DNA of 5,074 nucleotides. It comes from Planctomycetota bacterium (lineage in GTDB: Bacteria > Planctomycetota > Phycisphaerae > FEN-1346). The notes under the pieces were generated by a model. That model was given only the letters and a program-made list of their open reading frames with translations, was not told the DNA's origin and did not search any database. The translations under genes and the position numbers were made by a program. Location: positions 1-5,074 of the forward strand of contig JAPLML010000362.1 of the NCBI GenBank assembly GCA_026387055.1. Direction: 5' to 3'. The stretch's first letter is position 1, and each line of letters begins with the position of its first letter. Of this stretch, positions 4,972 to 5,074 are shown piece after piece.

Positions 4972-5074
4972 GGCTGTTGCGACTGCCAACACCTAACCAT
5001 TTAGGTTGAATGTAGGCCGTTCCTCCTGGAGCGTATAAGATACGCTCGGAGTTGAAGGTGGTACTTCAAGAACC
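4972..5074. other. Lower-GC, structured non-coding tail downstream of lpxA
   Basis: By count 52 of 103 bases are G or C, clearly lower than the genes before it. It holds three separate hairpins. The first is ACCTAA/TTAGGT with loop CCAT (4991-5006). The second is GAGCGTAT/ATACGCTC with loop AAG (5029-5047), extended outward by CTCC (5023-5026) with GGAG (5048-5051) across a 2-nt bulge. The third is TTGAAG/CTTCAA with a 6-nt loop (5052-5069). None has a following T-run. No reading frame of note is present and it matches no RNA family I can name. It may be a 3' UTR, a regulatory leader of a gene beyond the window, or the edge of a repeat or mobile element. Confidence 0.5.
5023..5051. repeat. 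Bulged 12-bp hairpin in the tail after lpxA
   Basis: An inner perfect 8-bp stem (5029-5036 with 5040-5047) has a 3-nt loop. An outer 4-bp stem (5023-5026 with 5048-5051) follows after the unpaired TG at 5027-5028. It is the strongest of the three hairpins in this tail. Without a T-run it is a weak candidate for an intrinsic terminator. Confidence 0.55.

Noticed and set aside
2743..4992. Very long minus-strand open frame (749 codons) opposite lpxC-fabZ and lpxA
   Set aside because: It is a GC-rich shadow: His/Arg/Asp-rich composition without domains, lying fully opposite genes whose catalytic residues are recognised.
4991..5074. Intrinsic terminator, tRNA or known riboswitch after lpxA
   Set aside because: Hairpins are present, but there are no T-runs, no tRNA-like arms or CCA end, and no RNA family consensus that I recognise.
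1..5074. CRISPR array, insertion sequence or defence system
   Set aside because: I found no regularly spaced repeats, transposase or nuclease motifs, or terminal inverted repeats with target duplications in the window.

Overview
This high-GC window holds two minus-strand genes on the left and a plus-strand lipid A (Raetz pathway) cluster on the right. Enzymes for the first steps of lipid A synthesis imply a Gram-negative, outer-membrane bacterium. Three things loosely suggest a Planctomycetota/PVC-type or Bacteroidota-like cluster: the order lpxD - lpxC/fabZ fusion - lpxA, the high GC, and a neighbouring Gfo/Idh/MocA oxidoreductase. High GC argues against typical Bacteroidota. The assignment is an inference, not a demonstration.

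Layout. 15-1082 (minus) encodes a Gfo/Idh/MocA-type NAD(P)-dependent oxidoreductase. 1195-1773 (minus) encodes a HAD-superfamily phosphatase. 1774-2019 is a divergent intergenic region with a promoter for each side and a perfect 10-bp hairpin. 2020-2839 (plus) is lpxD with an internal frameshifting deletion. 2836-4152 (plus) is a bifunctional lpxC-fabZ gene, and 4162-4971 (plus) is lpxA. 4972-5074 is a lower-GC tail with three successive hairpins and no gene that I can recognise.

How the genes work together. LpxA acylates UDP-GlcNAc, LpxC deacetylates the product, and LpxD adds the second 3-hydroxyacyl chain. FabZ acts on the same 3-hydroxyacyl-ACP pool in fatty acid elongation. The genes are tightly packed (a 4-nt overlap and a 9-nt gap) and look like one operon from the promoter at 1953-1980.

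The main anomalies are in this operon. (1) lpxD keeps its N-terminal domain, half of its left-handed beta-helix and its C-terminal tail, but about 75 codons between them are gone, including the segment with the family's catalytic His. The two parts are in different frames, so the 5' frame now runs straight into lpxC-fabZ as one 710-residue reading frame. (2) The FabZ domain has Leu where the catalytic His of the GHFPG-type motif should be. LpxC and LpxA have all the catalytic residues I could check. The lesions may be real or may be assembly or base errors; the sequence alone cannot decide. I see no defence system, CRISPR array, mobile element or RNA gene of a known class.
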